Origin: Symbiodinium natans
Taxonomy: Eukaryota; Sar; Dinophyceae; Suessiales; Symbiodiniaceae
DNA length: 64,000 nucleotides
Direction of reading: 5' to 3'
Assembly: GCA_905221605.1 (NCBI GenBank)
Contig: CAJNDS010002182.1
Location: 62,001-126,000 of the forward strand
Shown here: positions 36,019 through 46,770 of the stretch, in pieces
How positions within the stretch are numbered: position 1 is the first letter of the stretch
Layout: each line of letters starts with the position of its first letter
Made by a program: the position numbers and the translations under genes
Notes under the pieces: generated by a model
What the model saw: only the letters and a program-made list of their open reading frames with translations
The model's database searches: none
Told to the model about the DNA's origin: nothing

Positions 36019-39000
36019 CACCTTTCGAGCTGACCCCAAGTCTGTGCCACATGCACCACGCCACGAAACAGCATCTGCCAACATGCCACCCCCACAGCAT
36101 CTGCCACGATTATTTTGCGCCGTAGCCACAAACAAGTCCCTGCTCCTGCTAATGGCTAGGAGCCTACCGCAAGGAACAGGAACACGGCTTGGCGCAACAC
36201 CCAAGCTGGCTTGTGAACGTTTTACGGCCTGCAGGTGGCTCAAGACGCTTCTCAGAATGAGTTCCTGACATACTGAATCAAAAAAGCATATGACCTCCAT
36301 GGATAGCTGCACATCGGGGTCGGTAAGCACGGGCCAAGCTGGCACGCAAGCGCAATGCAAATGGTGGTGGACATGGTACGCTCACAAAGCGTTGTGTCAA
36401 GTGCCTTGTTGCTCAGGTCCCCAAGGGAGCAAGCAAGGCCCAGCACAGAGTCGAGCGACCATCCGAGCGTCAAGGAACACAAGCTCCTGATCCACTTAAT
36501 GCGCCAAGCCATGGGCCATGAGGCTTACGGTGACAACTGAAGTGAGCTGCCACGGCAAGCGGGCATCGCACAAAGCGCCTTTTCACAAGCGAGTTTGAGT
36601 GCCAAGTTGCCGTGCCCCAAAGATACCCCTCGCTGGTCGGCATCTTCCTCGCAAGAGCCGCGGACACTCATTGGCCCTTGCAGGCATGTACTGCCCAGGA
36701 ATCGCGACTGCTCCGCAAAAGGCCTTATAACCAAAAGTATGTGAAGCAAGCACCCTTCTCCCATGAATCTTTTCAGGTCGTCCGTGCTCACACTCAAGCC
36801 TGTGATTTCGGCTGAGGCGGGAACACGTACGCATGAGCAGGCGACAAGACCGCTTTGCTTTTTGACTAAGTCCAATGATCAAGAAAAACTTAGACTTCTT
36901 GCAAGCTCGCAGGCTAAATGACCGTTCTTGCACAGGAGATACCTGTCGCCCTTTGGCAAGAGGAAGAATGCTCATGCGCAGAGCGAGCGGCCACAAAGCT
37001 TGCCAGAGCTCACTTCAAGAACCCTGGCCACTCAGGCTTGGCAGGCAAAAAGCGCCAAACATGCCGAACGGGGATCGCCGCAACAGAGTCACCGGAGGAG
37101 ACCCCGAGCGTCTTTTCAGCGATGTGGGCCTACGCCCATTTGCATAACAAGCTCGCTTCAGAGCGGCGACCCAACATCACCTGAGCGCTGGCCGCTCTCG
37201 TTCAGCAAGAGGCCTGCAAGCGCGCTCCAAAATCCAAGCAGAGCGGCGCAGCAAGCAAGCCCAGCGACCGCAGACAGCAGCGACTGACAGAACATGGCCG
37301 AGGCGACAACAGAACTTGCGAGCGACACAGGTGCCAAGCGGGAAGGATTCGCAAGCAGCTGCGCTCCTTCCTCGTGAACAGAAGATTCACCGCTTCAACT
37401 TCGTACCAGATGTAAACAAGAACTGCCAGCAGCCATGTCTGGGAAAGCGGGCCGTGCTCATTGAATCGATCTGCCAGCAGGCGGCGAAGAGGCAGATGAG
37501 CATGTCATGGCGCACCTTTCAGGTTGCCAAAACATGCCAGGACCGCCCCCTTGCCATTTGTGAGCTTTTCTTGGTAAACCAATCAATGAAAGGCTCTTGC
37601 GATCTCTTGCATGCTATGGACATGCGGCGCACAGATGCACACGCCCTACCCGCCGCCTGCGCAGATTTCTGTGCCCCTTACTTTGGGCAGGCATCTGCAA
37701 AGCCGATCGCGCAGCTAACAGCCTTGGTATCATTCTGGGTGACAAGGCTTGAGGGGCAGGCGCCTCACTGTTGGTTCTCGCCATTGCCTTGTGCTTGCGG
37801 TCTCTGTTGGCTCGCCGGTGGATGGGGATAAGTCTGATCACTTTTGCTTGCATCCGTAGCGTCAGACAGCACAAGCTCTGGCTATGGCAAGTCCGGCAAC
37901 GACCAAAACTCAAAAGCTGGCATGACAACAGCATGTGGCTGCCACGGCTACCAATCGCTCCGAGGCAGCACCGGAAGCAGCGGAGCGTGCGCAGAAAAAC
38001 AATCCTAGCAGTTGCCGGAAGAGTCGGCAGGTTGATGGCCGCGTTGGCTTCTGAGGGTTTGCAGGGCACTTGCTGCACTTGCCGCGCTTGTTGCGCTTGC
38101 TGCGCTTGCTCACGGCCGGTGGCACAAGTTTGCCAATTCGGCAGCGCTTCGACAGTTGCACATGCGCAGATACAAGCGCGGCAAGTCACTCGGCCCAGCA
38201 TCCCTCTTCAGATCTGTTTTGTGGTGGATGTACCATACACAGGCATGGGCATGACATTGCATTGAGCCGGCTGTACCTGCCGCACGCACCTTCGGACCCG
38301 ATGCAGAAACCGATGCGAACCGTCTCGTCTCACATGCGGCACGAGGCGGGGCCGTATCTGTGGGATTCCGTGGGTGGTGTGGGCGCGAGCACCGAACCCA
38401 GAGAACAAGCAGCCAGCCCTTGGCTGCATCAAAAAGAAGAGCGGATTCCAATGTCTCTTGATTGGTGTGCTATTGCTGCCAATGCTGATGGATAAAGTAG
38501 GAAAGATGCAGCCAGGTTAGGCAATGTGACAGCAAGCTGGGATGACCATGATGGCCTCGCTGTCTGACTAATCCAAAGCTTGCACAGCCACCCTTTAAAC
38601 ACCCTTTGCTTCCTTGGCTTGCGCAAGTCGTGATGGCCTTGGGAGCACTTCTCAAAAGAGTAGGGCTGGCGGCCCCTTCACATTCCCTGACCGGGCTGTC
38701 CGACAAGGCTCATGGAAACAGGCTCAGATGCGAGACAGCAGCTGTGGGTGATGAACTGCAGCCACCTCTGCATGCAGCACCAGACCATGATCGGAATGCA
38801 CAAGAACTCGGACAGACAGGCAGCCTTGACAGCAACAAGAACAGACCGCCACATGCAGAAGACGGGGTACCACTTGAAGACAAAGTGGTGCGCTCACGCC
38901 TGCTCTTCTTCGTCTCTGAACCACAGAAGCTCGCCAGCGGTGCAGCCAATTCTGTCGAATCCAAAACTGGTTCGAGCGCTTGCACATCTGGCGAAAGCGC

Positions 39001-42000
39001 CGGCAGGCCATTGCGTTTTTTAGATCGTTTTCATGCAGCATTTCGAGGCAGGTACTTGAAAGGCACAAAAAGGACTTACACTTGAAGCTGGATTGCAGCT
39101 TGAAGCTGGATTGCAGGGCGTGCCATGCACCGCATCAATCTGCAGAATTCAGAGCGCTGCTCTGCGTGTGCCGAGAGAAGCGGCCCCCCCATCAGTCAGT
39201 ATCAAGCAGGCACTGCATCCCGTAAAGACGGCAAAGATGTGGAAGTTTAGCAACCTCACGGACCGGAATGACACAGCATCCTGTCGTCATGAGACACATT
39301 GAAGACATGCAAAAATTTTCAAACGATTTCAAACTTTTTCGGCCGTCAAAACTCAAATACAATTCACACAGCACCTTCGGTGGCCAAAGCTTTGGCAGAG
39401 TCCAGCTTGCGCTTACCCTAGCAGCGAGCTATTGGCATGACCGCATCTTGCACATCAGCAACAGCGATGGCGATTCGCATGGGCCCGAAAGCAAAAGGAT
39501 GCGCCTTGGGGGGGCTTCTTTGATTGCGATGCATGCACACGTGCCACGAAGGCTAATGCACACATCCGCCTGGGCATAAAACTAGCTCACACCCGAGCAA
39601 AGCGCGGTGTAGCCGCACATGCCTGTTGCTTGCAAGATTGCGATTCTTTGCCTGCAGAAAAACGTGACTCGATACCCAGATACGGACTTGATGACCAAGT
39701 GGTCAGGCAAAGTCCGGGAGAGGCGTTACGGCTCCCGGACTGTGCTGGCCGGCTTCACTTGCATTCGCGATGTCCCATTTTTCAAGTGACAGGTGTAGCA
39801 CGAGCCAAGGGGCGCAAGGTGTTGCAGCAGCCTCGTCGAGACGTGCTGCCGTATGGTGCAGAGAAAGCAACACCACTGACGAACAACATCACAGGCCGCC
39901 CCAGGACGCCATCACTGCCCTCCCACACCTCCCATACTGCATCGCAAAAGGGTGAGTCCGTCCCTAAGGTCGGACATCTGCAAACAGCCTCTGATGCTTG
40001 CACGAACATGGTTGGCCCTGAAGTGGCATGGCTTACAGCTGCTGACGGTCTTCGGGTACGGAAGCCTCTGCACGCCTTGCAGATCTTGAAGGGACATATG
40101 AAGTGCTGGGTGTTGCACCTATTGTCATACAACTGTGACCGTGATGAAATTGGAAACTGCAGCTGACGGCTGTGGCATGGCAGGGGCGGGCCAGCGGAGC
40201 TTAGATTTAACCGCATGGTTCTAGCACACATGTGGAAGCAGGGCCCCAGGCCCACCAAATCAACGACAAACCGAAATGACACAGCCCGAACACACGGTGT
40301 GCCCGCCGAGCGGGCCGCGGATGTCGCAGACCACGCCTACCTTGCAATGCAGTGGCCGGCGAGCAAACGTAGACGTTGCGAAACTTGTGATCACAAAGAT
40401 TGTCACGGGCGCGACCGGCACTTCAATCACTTCAATGCACCTGGCCGACAATGCCTGGAAGCCTTTATCGGTAGGAAAGCTCCAGCGGCCTCCAGCAGTC
40501 CTGTGTCCGCGCTGTGAGCATCATGCGCGCTCATGGACTGCTGCTGTCTGCTGCTGTTGCTGCTGCTGCCATACACAACCGTGCCTTGCAACGCCACTGC
40601 CAAGCTCACAGGCACAGGGTCCTCATGATCGATTCATGTCGTCCTTATCGCCTCACGGTCCACCCGAAAGTGTCGGACACAGCCGTGGCTTTGCTTCTGC
40701 ACAGCACTCAAGCCGTTTCAGCCAACCAAGTTCCTGTCACCATCAGCAGCCGGCTCAGAATTGGGCTCGGCATTCATATGGCAAAGCACAACACTGAGAG
40801 AGCACGCGAACGTCTGACAGCAGGTTCGGAATCGCGCTGCTTGGGTTGTAAGGAAAGGCTCCCGGCTACAAAAGGTGTGGCTGGCAACTACAGTACCTCG
40901 CGCAAGCAGACGGGCGCATTTTGGGGTTCCACAAGCAGCTCCGAAGGCAGCAGCGCAGCACTAGGGGAGCACGTGCTCAACCACCAGATGCCACTAGGCA
41001 ACCTCCATCATAGCTGACGTGGCTCTACTGACAAGCAATGGCTCTTGTGTCACTCGGAGGGCTGCAAATTCGTGTACAATTTGATGCAAATGGATCGACG
41101 CAAACCAGCCCGGCTTTTCGCAGCAAAGTCATGAAACTTGCAAGCACAGATCCCATGCTCCTGACGGTGCTGGCAACGAAGTCCTCTGGGCTACAAAACG
41201 AATAAACTCCGATTGAAGTGTCAGAAAGGCATGTGCAGACATGCTTGCGTCACCCCAGAACCCATGCCAATCAGGCTCAGGAACGCAAAATGTCCCGTCA
41301 CCAATCTGGGCTGGTGGTGACCAGTCAGCATCTCTGCCAAAGGCAAAAGCTTGAATGCTGGCCGCACGTACCGTGGGCTTAACAAAGCATGCCCATGGTA
41401 TTGAACGACAGCCTACTGAGGAGTGAAATGGGTGAGATGCAGGCCGTTCTGACCGCAGCAAGGGCGAGAAGGAGTCATGGGGTGAAAGTGGTACATGGCC
41501 GGCTGCCTAGATCGCCGTCTATTCATGCGGAACTTGTAGAGTCCGTTGGGCTTCGGCCAGGGACATGCCACTAGCTGTGCACTTGGGCATTTTGGCTTTT
41601 GCTGCTCTTTCATGACGGCCGCATGGGATGCATTGGATTCACGGGCGAACACTGTACTGCTGCCACCTTGCGCGTGACAAACATGCAATTTCTTTAGCAA
41701 AACGGCCAAGGCTCCAAGCACTCTAGTTTGGGAAGCGGTTGCCCTGTTGACGTTTGAAAAGCTCGCCATCAAAGCTGTCGCTGGTCCATCGTGCCACCCA
41801 ACCGGCCCGACAAACTACGACCCTTATCCCAAACCAGCCACCCGAAAATGACGATGCACGCATCCAAACGCATCCAAGATTCATGCCAGCACACAAGCGG
41901 AACGATGACCGCTCACAAGCTCACTCGTTTCCTGGGCTGCGTCATGGAGTGGCACATCTGAAGGTTTTTGCTCCATCGCCGCACGCAAGAGCTCTTGTTG

Positions 42001-44045
42001 TGGAACGCCGCCCGCATCCTGCCTCGAGCTAATGGCATCTTACGAAACACGAACGATCTTTTAGCTGTGCCTGACAGACATGTTGGTTCGTCCAACTTGT
42101 GCTATCATGATTTTCGATCACCGGAGCCGATTGACATCACCGTGTAGTGGCATACGGCAAGACGTCGGGGCATGTCAGCTTGCCAGCACACCTGACAGTT
42201 TGAGGCCCAACAAAAAAATGCTGGTCCATCCAAGAATACAAGTCAGACTCTGCAAATGGCTCGGGCTCTATGCCAAGGCCCATCACGGCGAATGTCTCTC
42301 AAGGCTCACACTTTCGTGGCAATGTGGCAACACAAAGAATTCAAAAGTCGCGACATGTTCGCGTATGGCAATTGGCTCGTGACCATCGTCCGTCGTTTTG
42401 CATGCTCAAAAGTGTCATCCCGCAGCAACTCGAGGGCGGTAGACGTTGAGGCTATGGCCTTAGACACATGCATTGTCCCGTCTTTGTGCAACATCGCGTC
42501 ACAGACCAATAGTACGCAATGCCATGACACACGCCAGAAACCAATAGTACTCAATACCATTAGACAAGTCCCATCAGCAAGCACACTCGCCAAACCGTGC
42601 TGAGTAGCAGACTGCCGCGTTTTCTTCAATCCAGAGAACCGCCATCGGATTCGATCCGAAGCCACGTTTTTCTTTTTCGCAACGTCTTTCTCCGAGATAC
42701 TGAGATGTTGCAATTCACACTGTCACAATTTCTTACCCAGGAATGTGATGCAAAAATGTCGAAAGCAACAACTGCTCTTGCAACGGAGTTGGGCAATTCG
42801 AGCCCAGCGACGGACAGAAAAGAGTCGCACTAGGTCTCATGGAAAAAGGACACCAGAGCTCATGCCTCCAAACATTTTGGCACAAAATTGCGAAAACGAA
42901 CGTGATCTCGCCAGACAACCTAAAAACATAGATGTCTTTGAACAACCTGCACTCATGATCATGATAAGAACTTGCAAGCACGAGCAATAAACGAAACAAG
43001 GTCACTCGTCCATTCGGCGGGCAAAAAATATTCAATGAGCTGGTGGTCATCCTGCCAAGAAAAAGCACAGCTTGTCGGAATTTGCGCTCAAGCTGTTGGC
43101 GAACCCAAGCCTTGGCAGAAACCGAAACTGATAGATTTGATGAGTCTTCGTCGCGGTTGTTGTACAACGTGGAACGTTGCAGATTGTCCAAAGTGATTCG
43201 AACGGAGTTTGTGGTCTGATGCAGCTCATTTGACAAGATGGCCGTCAATGAGACATGTTTTTGTACAGTTCGCCAAGGCGTCACACATTAATTAGCTCGT
43301 AACACACCCGCCGTTGTCCCTTGTCCTGCAAGGACCGTCGTCTTCGTGACTCGAACGGGTAAAGTGCAAAGTGCAGAGTGCCCGGTTGCGCCGAAATGCA
43401 GAAAGAATCCCAACTTTAGTCCGAGGCCGGCGTTGTTGCTGAGGGCTCGCACGGTTGGTTCCTGGCTTGATAGCTGCAAAAAACATGCTGGTGTCTCTCT
43501 GGCCAAGCTGCTGGTCAGAACTCTTTCATAACGAATAATGTGATCAGGACTCCATTTTCATTGCACACCATGATGATGATCGGAACCCAAACCAAGTGCA
43601 ACATTGCAGCCCGCCGTCTGGCAGCGGTGGAGGCAAACCTGCAACTTCAGACGTTGGAGCGTCGACAATTGCAGCGCTTTTGTTTCCGTTGTTTCCGCTG
43701 AAAGTGGAGATATTGGTCTGCCATTAGGAAGCACACTGGCCGCGAAACAACAGTGAAACAACAATCTCCTTTCGTGTGTTCTTCTTCCTTGGCTTCTAGG
43801 CCTCATCGGGCATCTTGAGGCCAATCAATGCGACGTTTGATCCCCATAGAACCGCAAAATGTCCATGCATTGTCATGTTCCGGGCATGGGGCTCCAAGCG
43901 ATTGTACGAATGAGCTGAATACGGGCGATGGCTGCGCAGCATCCCCACTGTACCGGACCTGCAGGCTGCGTGGCTACTCTTCTTTTTGTCGCGCCTGTTT
44001 TCCACACGCATGTCACATGTCATTGGCCACCAGGAATTCATTCGG
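36019..44045. other. no recognisable gene; trinucleotide repeats near 40.55 kb
   Basis: Many overlapping frames up to 195 codons, none recognised. A CTG-type trinucleotide cluster lies at about 40534-40570, and a 9-base (GCGCTTGCT)-type repeat at about 38068-38110. I see no RNA genes. Confidence 0.4.
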
Positions 44046-44802
44046 TCATGTGCCAGTGGCCGCCTTGAAGAAGAGCGCCGCCTGCTGCTCCAATTGTCTC
44101 AGCTCCCGGACCTGCAGTGTGCCTGGCTGCTGCGCCTTTTTTGTGCAGCTCCCCGCGCTCAGCACCTGCTGCGCACTGTTTTGCATGTGGAGCGCATCTC
44201 GCCTTCTCGCACTCCAGCGGGTCTTGCTGCCAGCCATTCGGCCCAGCGACCGCTGCTGCGTTCCCAAGCAGGTCCACATGCAGGGGCATGGCTCGCCGCC
44301 ATCCCTGCTCCCCGCAACGACGCTTGCGCCAGACCTCATGCACCTCGCGCTCCGGCGCCGAATGCGTTTGCCCCTACCTCTCACACGTGCGCGGTGTGGA
44401 GGAGGCGGAGCGCCCGGCTGCCGCGCTCTCGTCGACAACCTGGGAGACCATGCCCTGGCGTGCCCGCGCACTGGCCTGTTGGCTCGCCGCGGCTTTGTGC
44501 TCGAGAGAGCTTGGATCGAGGTTGTCAGGGAGGCGATCGGGCCAGAGGGGCGAGTGGTGCCACAGCAGTGGCTGGCCAATACGACGGCGCCTGCGGTAGC
44601 CGCCGATGATCGCTGGGCACGTTGCTGGTGGGGGGCATTGGCCGTTGCCGTCCAGCGAGCGGCCTGCAGCGCCGTCCTTGGCGTCTGGACGATGCCCCCG
44701 CTGCCTGCAGCTGACAGCGACTTGCCGCTAGCTGAGGTCCTCCAGTACGCGGCAGACACGGCGCCCAGCAGGCTGCCGCTGCGTTGCGGCCCTGAGGCCT
44801 AG
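44046..44802 (+). mobile_element. LINE 3' fragment F1 (non-LTR retrotransposon, decayed)
   Basis: Two consecutive plus frames carry the C-terminal region found after the reverse transcriptase in Symbiodinium-type LINEs. The first frame has LPDLQCAWLLRLFCAAPRAQ and LLRSQAGPHAGAWLAAIP. After a frameshift near 44305 the second frame has LMHLALRRRMRLPLPL, a Cys/His-type region with LGDHALACPRTGLLARRG, then VVPQQWLANTTAP. The protein then jumps straight to WWGALAVAVQR and the terminal GVWTMPPLP, ending at TAG 44800-44802. The missing middle (after the VAADDR residues) would hold the RLDLVVYGATP-type segment, which I infer to be the restriction-like endonuclease core. A further block is missing between the HLLRTV and LLRSQAG parts. 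It is 5'-truncated, frameshifted and internally deleted, so it is inactive. The families are recalled from knowledge and not searched. Confidence 0.8.
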
Positions 44803-45284
44803 CCGCCAGGGGTTTGCCGGCACTCCCAAAGCAACGAACCCGCGTTGTGCGGGGGGCTTGTCGCCGCGCCACACGTTCTCACCGAGCTCGTGTATGCCTG
44901 GCGGTGCAGGGCCGCCACGGGCATGATACACATGCGTCTTGCCAAGGTTTGCAGCCTCGCACTCGATGGTGGCGGAAGAATTCCCCCGCTTTTAGCTGTC
45001 GCGCTGCCGCCGCCAGGCATTGGGGACTGGGGCCCCGCTCCGCCGTAGCCGATCGTCATGCTGCCGTGCGAGGTCTCCACTCGTAGCCGACAACCTTGTC
45101 CAGGCGCTTGCCGATCCTGGTGCTGCTGGCTCCCATGCCATGCGTGCTGTTGACTACCTCCACGCCAAGGGGTGCGACGTGCCGATGCCCCCCGACCAGC
45201 CTGGCGACGCATGCGCGGTTGGCAGCGTCATGCTGCCCCTGCCTGCGATCCGCGCGCCTTCCGGCTGCATTTCGCCACTCCGTT
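44803..45284. other. GC-rich spacer between LINE fragments
   Basis: The plus strand is open in parts (for example LTELVYAWRCRAATGMIHMR near 44880), but I cannot tie it to a known segment of the neighbouring LINE subfamilies. It may be more LINE-derived sequence that has drifted. Confidence 0.3.
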
Positions 45285-45756
45285 TCCTGCATGCAGAGCG
45301 CTGCTGCTGTCGCAGCCATCCCGAGTGCTGAGTTTTGTGTACTCTTGCTGCGGCGCTTGCGATTCCGCATGCCTCCTCACGCATCGCGCGTAACCCGGCC
45401 CACGACGCACGCCGCATCAAGATCGTCTGGACGGCTTGACGTTGCGGCATGGGGCCCAACTAGTGTCCCTGCTCACTTGGGCCGGAGAGGCGCACGGCGC
45501 GACACCTACCCTGAACTGCAGCGTGCTCGCCGCTGCCGCTTGGTCGTGTTCGGGTTTGAGGTCGAGGGCCATTGGGGGACCGAAGCCGTCTCCTTCCCGC
45601 GGCTCCTTGCCCGAGCGCGCGCCGCCAGCGTTCATGCCACAACGCACTCCTCCACAGCCGCCGCGTATGTTGCCCGCTGGAGTGGCCTCATCACCGTTGC
45701 AGCGCAGCGGGCGTGTGCCGTCTCCCTCCGTGATTTTTCCCTAGCCAGCGCGCGTC
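45285..45756 (+). mobile_element. LINE 3' fragment F2, second subfamily (decayed)
   Basis: In one plus frame the order is VLLLRRLRFRMP (the Leu/Arg-rich segment before the Cys/His region), GRLDVAAWGPTS (resembling the RLDLVVYGATP endonuclease segment), ARRDTYPELQ, RCRLVVFGFEVEGHWG, FPRLLARARAASV and ARWSGLITVAAQRACAVSL. The TYPEL, RCRLVV and VAAQRA wording belongs to a subfamily distinct from F1. Several blocks are missing between the matched segments, so it is internally deleted. The frame has no stop across the match, but the deletions make function implausible. It runs into a mirror copy (F3) at about 45756. Confidence 0.75.
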
Positions 45757-45930
45757 GGCCCAGCGGCAGCTCAAGGAGGGAGCTGGCATATGCGCGCTGC
45801 GCTGCCACCGCCAAGATACCAGCCCAGTGCGCGACCCAGGCCGCTTGCGCCCCCGCGGACCGTCGGCCCAGTGCCGGGCTGTGTTGCAACTCGTTGGGTC
45901 GCAGGCACGTGCTGAGCCGCACTGTGGAGC
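45757..45930 (-). mobile_element. LINE 3' fragment F3, inverted relative to F2
   Basis: On the minus strand the frame reads AAWVAHWAGILAVAAQRAYA then SSLLELPLG. This is the same C-terminal block as ARWSGLITVAAQRACAVSL of F2 and closer to the usual subfamily consensus. The two fragments meet tail to tail, so the DNA forms an imperfect inverted repeat with arms of roughly 90 bases centred near 45755. As a result both strands encode the same protein motif here. Confidence 0.75.
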
Positions 45931-46015
45931 CTGAATGCTCCCCTGTTCGCTGTCGCAGCCACCGGCCTGCAATCCACAGCGGCTCTGCGTGCAGGAAGGG
46001 ACTGTTACATGGCGG

Positions 46016-46320
46016 GAGCGTCCGCTCAGGGTATTAAGCACGAGGAGCAGCGTAGCAACAGTGTAGCAACCATGCGGAAGAAGGATCGCAGCGTCATGGG
46101 CGGAAGCATAGGCACATATGTTAAGCGCCAGGAGCGTGCGCACACAGGTGTTGAGTGCGTGGACCAGCGCAGCAGGACAGTAGCAACAACAAACAGCCAC
46201 GCTGCAGGACAGGACAGCAGCGTCATGGGCGGCACAGGCGCGTGTGCTAATTAAATGGCGCGAGCGTGCGAGGGGAGGTACAGAGCGTGAGGAGCAGCGC
46301 AGCAGGACAAAGCAACTACG
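46016..46320. repeat. three tandem units of about 115-131 bp
   Basis: Units begin at about 46016, 46131 and 46262 with GGAGCGTCCGC, GGAGCGTGCGC and CGAGCGTGCG. Each continues through a GAGGAGCAGCGTAGCAAC-like block. The first two units also share a CAGCGTCATGGGCGG block. The array directly follows the inverted LINE pair. Confidence 0.8.
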
Positions 46321-46593
46321 CAATTGTTTGGCGCACAACTTCATAATTTGTTTTTCAACTTCATAACTGATGGACAATTGCGCAGATGCGACGATCGTCT
46401 TTCCGACACGAGCCGGTCGTTGTCCCCGCGCAGATGCCCGAAATGGCGTTGCGCTTGCCACGCGCACAAGCGCAAAGCCGTGCGCATCCGTGCGCCATCC
46501 CTAGCGCGGGGATCGGCGGCCGCAATTGTGGGTGCCAGCAATTTTTCCGTCGGCTCTTCCGCCTCAGGGACACGCTCAGCCTTGTTGAAGGCG

Positions 46594-46770
46594 TCGGTGA
46601 TGCAGGGATGGGGGCGTGACGCTGGTGGGGCGTCCTGTCGATCGCCCTGCAGAGCGCCGTGGCGAGCTCCGCACTCGGGGTTTGGACTGTGCCGCCGCTC
46701 CCCGGTGCGTCAAACGACATGCCGCTTGGCGATGTCCTCCTTGACCTTGCTGACGTATGCTGGCAGCTGC
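46594..46770 (+). mobile_element. LINE 3' fragment F4 (same subfamily as F1)
   Basis: A plus-strand frame starting near 46619 reads RWWGVLSIALQSAVASSALG and then VWTVPPLPGASNDMPLGDVL. This corresponds to the terminal WWGALAVAVQR and GVWTMPPLP block of F1. A frame change occurs just upstream near 46615. Only the extreme 3' end is kept, as expected from 5' truncation during LINE insertion. Confidence 0.75.

Noticed and set aside
42733-43284. 183-codon minus-strand frame
   Set aside because: No recognisable family, and a frame of this length is expected about once by chance in a window of this size and composition.
44803-45284. Fifth LINE fragment in the spacer
   Set aside because: The open plus frame could not be matched to any known block of the two subfamilies, so it is left as unassigned.
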